A DNA stretch of 60,000 bases from Owenia fusiformis (taxonomy: Eukaryota > Annelida > Polychaeta > Sabellida > Oweniidae). The notes beneath the pieces were generated by a model that was given only the letters and a program-made list of their open reading frames with translations, ran no database searches and had not been told where the DNA came from. The position numbers and the translations under genes were made by a program. Below are positions 54,605 to 60,000 of the stretch, in pieces. The stretch spans positions 746,001 to 806,000 of the forward strand of contig CAIIXF020000005.1 of the NCBI GenBank assembly GCA_903813345.2. The letters are read 5' to 3'. Positions within the stretch are counted from its first letter, which is position 1. Each line of letters opens with the position of its first letter.

Positions 54605-57600
54605 GACATCATTTCCAACAACAGTACTTTCTATAGATATATGAAAAAATATTTAAACATTTAAAAAACAATAATAAAAACTTCAAGTCATTTATCTTTC
54701 TTTGTTATTAAGACTGTTTAGAAAATCATAGATATTACTTTAAATTTTTCTGATTCTAGATTAAGTCTTACTAATACACTTTAAACATGTTATAAACTTG
54801 CTTGCTGTCTAAATGAGTAATGGGATTCACAAAAATTCCTACTTGACCAGCCTTAAAGAAACTATAAAGGGAAAGGGACAGTTCTGTTTCTCTCATCATG
54901 TCCAACTTATGTTTAAAAGTTATGACTTGATTCTAGGAAAATCCTTTAGAGTATCAGGTAAACAAAAATGTTACCACCTGCCATTTGTTATCGATGCTGA
55001 ACACTGTCCACAAAAAGTATGAGACTATAACAATATGTCAGCACTTCTGGTGGTGACATAAAAATGGACACTTTCCTTTTTTGAATTTCTACATTTATCC
55101 ATCTTTTATATTCAATACATTCTCTTTGATTAAGAAATATCAATTCAGTTTTCAGCATATATAAAGTATGATCGAAAGGAAAATGTTGGCATGATTTTTG
55201 GAATGATTGCTTCCCACATTTTACACTCTCTATCCCTTTTAATTGAATTCCCTAATTGCACCTGCATGTATATACACAGGAGCAAAGTGATCTGAGTGAA
55301 TTACTGAGATCAATTTACAAGCAAAGGGGAAGGACAAATTAGACATTAAGTGGAGTCTTAAGAATTGAGTTGCACTATATATGTCATATAATATTTATCA
55401 TACGTTTGATTTATTAAGTAAATGCTGCATAGTTCTCATGGAAAGAACAATGGCCAGAAAGTGTGATTGCTATATCCCTTTTCATATTACGGTATGTTAT
55501 TCATGTGTTTTTCTATATTATAGTGCTGTACAAAACACATTACAGTTACCCATATCTCTAAGAAACTGGCATGATTAATTCAATAGAAGAGTTATGTTTT
55601 TGGGCATGGCAGATATATTTATTTTTGTAATTACTTTATACATGACATAATTAATCAGAAATTAATCAGAAATGATACACTCATGCCTTTTAAAAAAGAT
55701 GCATAAATGTCCCTTTAGGGCATTGTAAAAATAATTTTCAAACCTTTTTTAAATATTTCATAGTTCAAATTAATTTGGGAAATTAAGATATCAATTTATA
55801 AAATGCTTAAAACAGACACATAAGCCTATATATGATTGCTTGAGAGACAGTAAATTTCGCTAATTAAGAGAGAAGCTTGACGTAAGAAGTATAGAGAAGC
55901 AAACGCTGCCACCGTGTTTTGGTATAATTCAGGTGAATAAAAAGTTTTCCAGATTGTAAAAAATATTATCATGCTCAGATTATTTTTTACTGATTGCATC
56001 GGAAATTAATTGTTTGTATAAAAGTTATAAAAGCACCATTAAGGACACCTACGAGGAGTCATCTGATTTTCATAAATCTCCTGTATGGCGACATATGTCA
56101 CATACATTTTAGCAGTAATTTCCGATTAATGTTATCATGGGGAAATAATTGTTGTCACGCAATAATCAAATTTGACTCGGGGAGAATGATCCCACAATTA
56201 TGTCAATATAATTGAAATGATAACATTAATATTATGGAACTGTGTACAGTTTAACATCAATCACATCTGTTTCTGAATTTGAAATATATTCCAGAATCTA
56301 AAAGAGTATTTATTAATTTTAATATTACATTGGGAATGGAATAAATCTAATATCCTATGTAATATCTTTAACATCACAGAAAATGGCAACACTTTTAAGA
56401 AGTCAACCAGTTGGGAAGCCATCAGAAGATCAGTTTCAGAAACTTAATAACTAGATAGGTTTGGGGGTTGGGGTTCAGCAAAGAAGGGATATCTATAAGA
56501 AATGAATTGTTTTCAAACAACACCAAAACTCATTTTTCTGTAATGTGTAAAGTATGTATTGATAAAATTAAAATTGTTACATGAACTAGTATCATAAATT
56601 CATTCTCCTTAGATGTCACTTTTCATTATTTTGTATATTAATTTAACAGGGTTGGGAGAGGGTCAGAAGCGTATCCTTATTACTAATAAACAACACTGAA
56701 CTATGAAAGTATCTCCAACTATGAGAAGGATGATTAACATTTTAGAGGGTAGACATTACAAAACATTTCCAGCTATCTAAAACACTAACTGGAACATTTA
56801 TCAACCAGAGCAAAACCATTTGTCATAATTTGGCAGGTGAACTTTCCGAACGAATGTTACTTTAATGTGAAGAACACAGGAAAGGGCTCAGAGAGAATCA
56901 TTAACAAGTCTCTGGTTATTTGCAATAACATGCTCAGCTCAACAGCTCAAATCTGAAATGAATCTTCGAGAAATATTAGAAACATGAGAAGAACTAACAA
57001 AACATACATTTACAACAGCCTCAAACTAGCAAAGTGAAAAATCTTCATTTCTGTATATAATGCTTTAGAAGAGAGTTATCGGGAAAGTTAGATGGATCAT
57101 GCATTGAAGTCGATCAAGTATTTAATGTAGATACCAGAATAAGTGAATCTCCAGCTGATGACCTGAATGTATTGATCCAGGAATGAAGGTGCAAAATCTA
57201 AGTGAAAACCAAATATGTAAGGATTAATCAACTAATGAGAAGTTTCAAACACTATGACAACTTTATTAAAAAAACTGAAGAGCAATACAACTACAAGAGA
57301 AACCACAGATTTTTAAACCAGAATATTGTTTAAAGTTAAACCAACTCAAATTCAATATGAAACATTTTTATACCAATGCTAAATGCTGTACATGCATAAT
57401 AGCATATGGGAGAAAAAGGTAGGATTTAAAAATACTAAAAGTGTATTCTGAACCAATATTTCAGGCAACAGAAATAATGAATATATTCAGAAAAAATTCT
57501 GAAAAAATCATACATTTCTGTTAAAATGGTTAAAATCTGCAATATTCATGAAATTCTGTTGACTCAATTGTTTTTTACATATTTACAGGACATGCCTTAT

Positions 57601-60000
57601 CAGACAAATTCCAAACACATATTTTTAAAATTGTTGACATTAATGTCTCTGGTTTGCAATTTAGAAGATTTAGAAGAGATAATCAAGCAATGTTATAATT
57701 TACCCCAGAGAAAACAGACATGCTTATGCTTATATCATTCCATTTCTCTCTTTGAGTAAACTGATTGCTTTTCTTGTATTTCTTCTATATAATATAGAAT
57801 GTTGACTACATGTCTGTATACTTGATTTCTTGCAGATTGCACTCTATTTTACTATATTTTTATTCGAAGGGCACAAGACAAAAAGTAATTGTTTGATGCA
57901 ATACAATTAGACATTTAAAAGCCTGGACAAGATAAACTGGAGTTTGAGAGACAAACAAGTCATTATTTCGATGAAAGAGGTTGCTATGAACTGATTGATC
58001 AGAATATTAATTCTACTCCCCCCCCCACTTCCCTTCCTTCCTATGCATATATGCATATATAGATCATCCGATACAAGATTCGGGACATTATCTCCCTGAT
58101 GACTGGAGATTAAATGAGGGTTATTCTGTGGGAGGTTTTGGATATGGAGCATATCCTGAGGGAAATACAGATTTCTTGCCAATGGCAGGGAGGGTCTAAC
58201 ATAATATTTCATATTTCCTGAGGGATATCCAAAACTAAAAAATGAATCCTTCAAAGTCAAAGGGTATATTTAACAGTTTATACCTTAAGTCAATTGTACT
58301 CAACTGGAGATTGCAGAATAAGCAAATTAAGATGACAGCTGCCTCACAGAGATATGATATCTAAAATCTAAATATCAACATAATGACCGAAAAAGTTACC
58401 CAATGTTAAAATGTTAAGATTACACAGCAACATTCAAAACTGATTTACAAATTCGATTTCTCAAAATCTAAATCATAACATTTGATACATCTCAGAGGAG
58501 TCATTACTATAAAAGAATATATTTTTCGGGAATCCTCATTTGTCATTTAGATTATACAAGTCAATTAGATTTATTCTGACAAAATGAACAATAAATAATT
58601 TTTCTAAAAGCAATTCACGTTCTTCTTTTATAATGTTATCCATTAAAGTACAAAACTATTATAAGTCCAACTACACCTAAAATACCCCAAAATATCAAAA
58701 TTTCAAATTATATGTACATGTACATGAAACAAATATTGGCATTTAGGGAGACAATCCTGACTAATTTTGAAGTTTCCTCATGGTCATTATTTTTTGATCA
58801 AAAATATCATAGATTTATTGAAGAGAGAAAGAACGCCAATTTTAGGTTCCACGACCTCCATCACTCCACAAGTTTTAGAGAAAGAAGGACTTTGATACAA
58901 GTGAATGGAGAAAGTCTCAAGTGGCATATTCAACTATTATGCATAATATTACAAATTATGCTATCATGTAATAAATATTTAAAAATCATTGAAAAAATTG
59001 AAATAAGTTCTGCTCAATGAGGAGTATTGACTGCACTTCAGTTTTCAATAATCCATTTTATTCATTTTCCAAGATTCAAGATTCCTCATTTGAAATTCAG
59101 GCTGCCTAGACAATGTATTGATGGAGAGATTATTCCTATGTTATTGTACCCAGAGGACATTAATAGTTATATCATCTAGCAGTTATTTGAAAACAGCAGG
59201 GAATAGAAATGAACGAATTGTACAAGACTCCCCAGCTAGAAGTTATAATCATCAAAAAGGTTATGCCATGGGGGTAGTTTTTTGGAATGCAAAATAGATT
59301 TAAAAGACTGGATTGAAGTAATGAAATATACAGGCAAGAAGTTGATATTTTAAATTATAATGAAATACAAGAAAATTGAAATTTTAAGAAATGCAATATG
59401 GTTTATAACAACATATGGAACAAGCAAGGATTAATGATAATTACTAAATCAGATAAAATAATATTGAATTTGAAATAATCCAAATCATGTATTCAGATAA
59501 AGTAAATTTTCCTTATTACATAAATCTATTTCCTAAAAACCATTGTCTGTCTGAATGAGGTACTTCATGGCACCGTTCTGTGTTATCACATAAGTACAGA
59601 GATACTTTAAATTCCTACCGCAATGTCTCTTAGATTATAATGTAATCTTTATTTTATTGGTCAGTTCACGGCATTATTCCATTAAAGTGTCTTTAGCCTC
59701 CATTGATGAATTCATTTACAGAAAGTAATGTGTATTTGAATAGAACCTGACATGGACCTTTCAGAGTATTGGTAAAATGATTAATGAAGTAAGATCATTA
59801 AGATTCAATCAGTTACTAATCTTATAAAATACAATTTTAGGAATGACATTTTTTTTATCATGAGGAGGAACGGAACAAGAAAAATATTTTGATAATTGTT
59901 TTCGGAAGGTTTTTAACAGAGGCATATTTACTACATGTATTATGAGGTTATATAATGGTTCTTTCTGTATATCGTTTTTATACTCGAGTGAGTATATGAT
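54605..60000. other. Non-coding stretch, nothing recognised
   Basis: AT-rich and stop-dense on both strands. Short open frames lack composition bias, domain motifs or paired splice signals. No INTS13 N-terminal exon was recognised on the minus strand. Confidence 0.4.

Overview
This window is animal genomic DNA: AT-rich, with short exons, GT-AG introns and dense repeats. It looks like a marine lophotrochozoan, most likely a bivalve mollusc. That guess rests on repeat style (GACG microsatellites ending in GCTCAC/GTGAGC hairpins, repeats ending in a TTCGAACTTCG-type sequence, a Penelope-type GIY-YIG fragment, many fold-back MITEs). The species is an inference; the gene calls do not depend on it.

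Layout. (1) 1-5.8 kb: repeats and a tRNA-derived SINE; nothing coding recognised. (2) 5.4-7.5 kb: the first coding exon of an ARL8 small GTPase (minus) faces a complete two-exon ELP5 gene (plus), with a promoter-like interval between them. (3) 7.5-10.5 kb: convergent 3' flanks, with a hAT-like MITE nested in a TTAA-flanked MITE. (4) 10.5-40.8 kb: the C-terminal two thirds or more of INTS13 (Integrator subunit 13) on the minus strand, in 13 exons (12 firm, 1 tentative) whose splice phases all agree. The N-terminal exons were not found. (5) 19.9-31.3 kb: inside one 14.2-kb INTS13 intron, on the opposite strand, an ankyrin-repeat/SOCS-box (ASB-type) gene with four phase-compatible exons. (6) 36.9-37.75 kb: a small putative single-pass membrane protein gene inside another INTS13 intron, same strand as the host. 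(7) 43.6-47.75 kb: a secreted protein with a PAN/Apple domain followed by four hemopexin-like repeats. (8) 50.3-51.2 kb: an EF-hand (sarcoplasmic calcium-binding-like) gene that looks broken. (9) 52.1-54.6 kb: a 2.5-kb element with very long terminal inverted repeats. (10) 54.6-60 kb: no recognisable gene.

The most unusual signal is in INTS13. Four different exon/intron borders have each grown into a tandem array whose unit contains the splice site plus adjoining exon sequence: a 39-57-bp acceptor unit (about 28 copies), an 88-bp acceptor unit (about 16 copies, with a 176-bp dimer pattern), a 115-bp donor unit (4 copies) and a roughly 22-bp donor unit (about 18-20 copies). In the first array the decoy acceptors stay in reading frame with the exon, so alternative acceptor choice could add about 15-residue repeats to INTS13. 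The other arrays would produce early stops or lie beyond the authentic donor.

Exon limits were placed by reading splice consensus, reading frame and remembered family sequence. No alignment or expression data were available.
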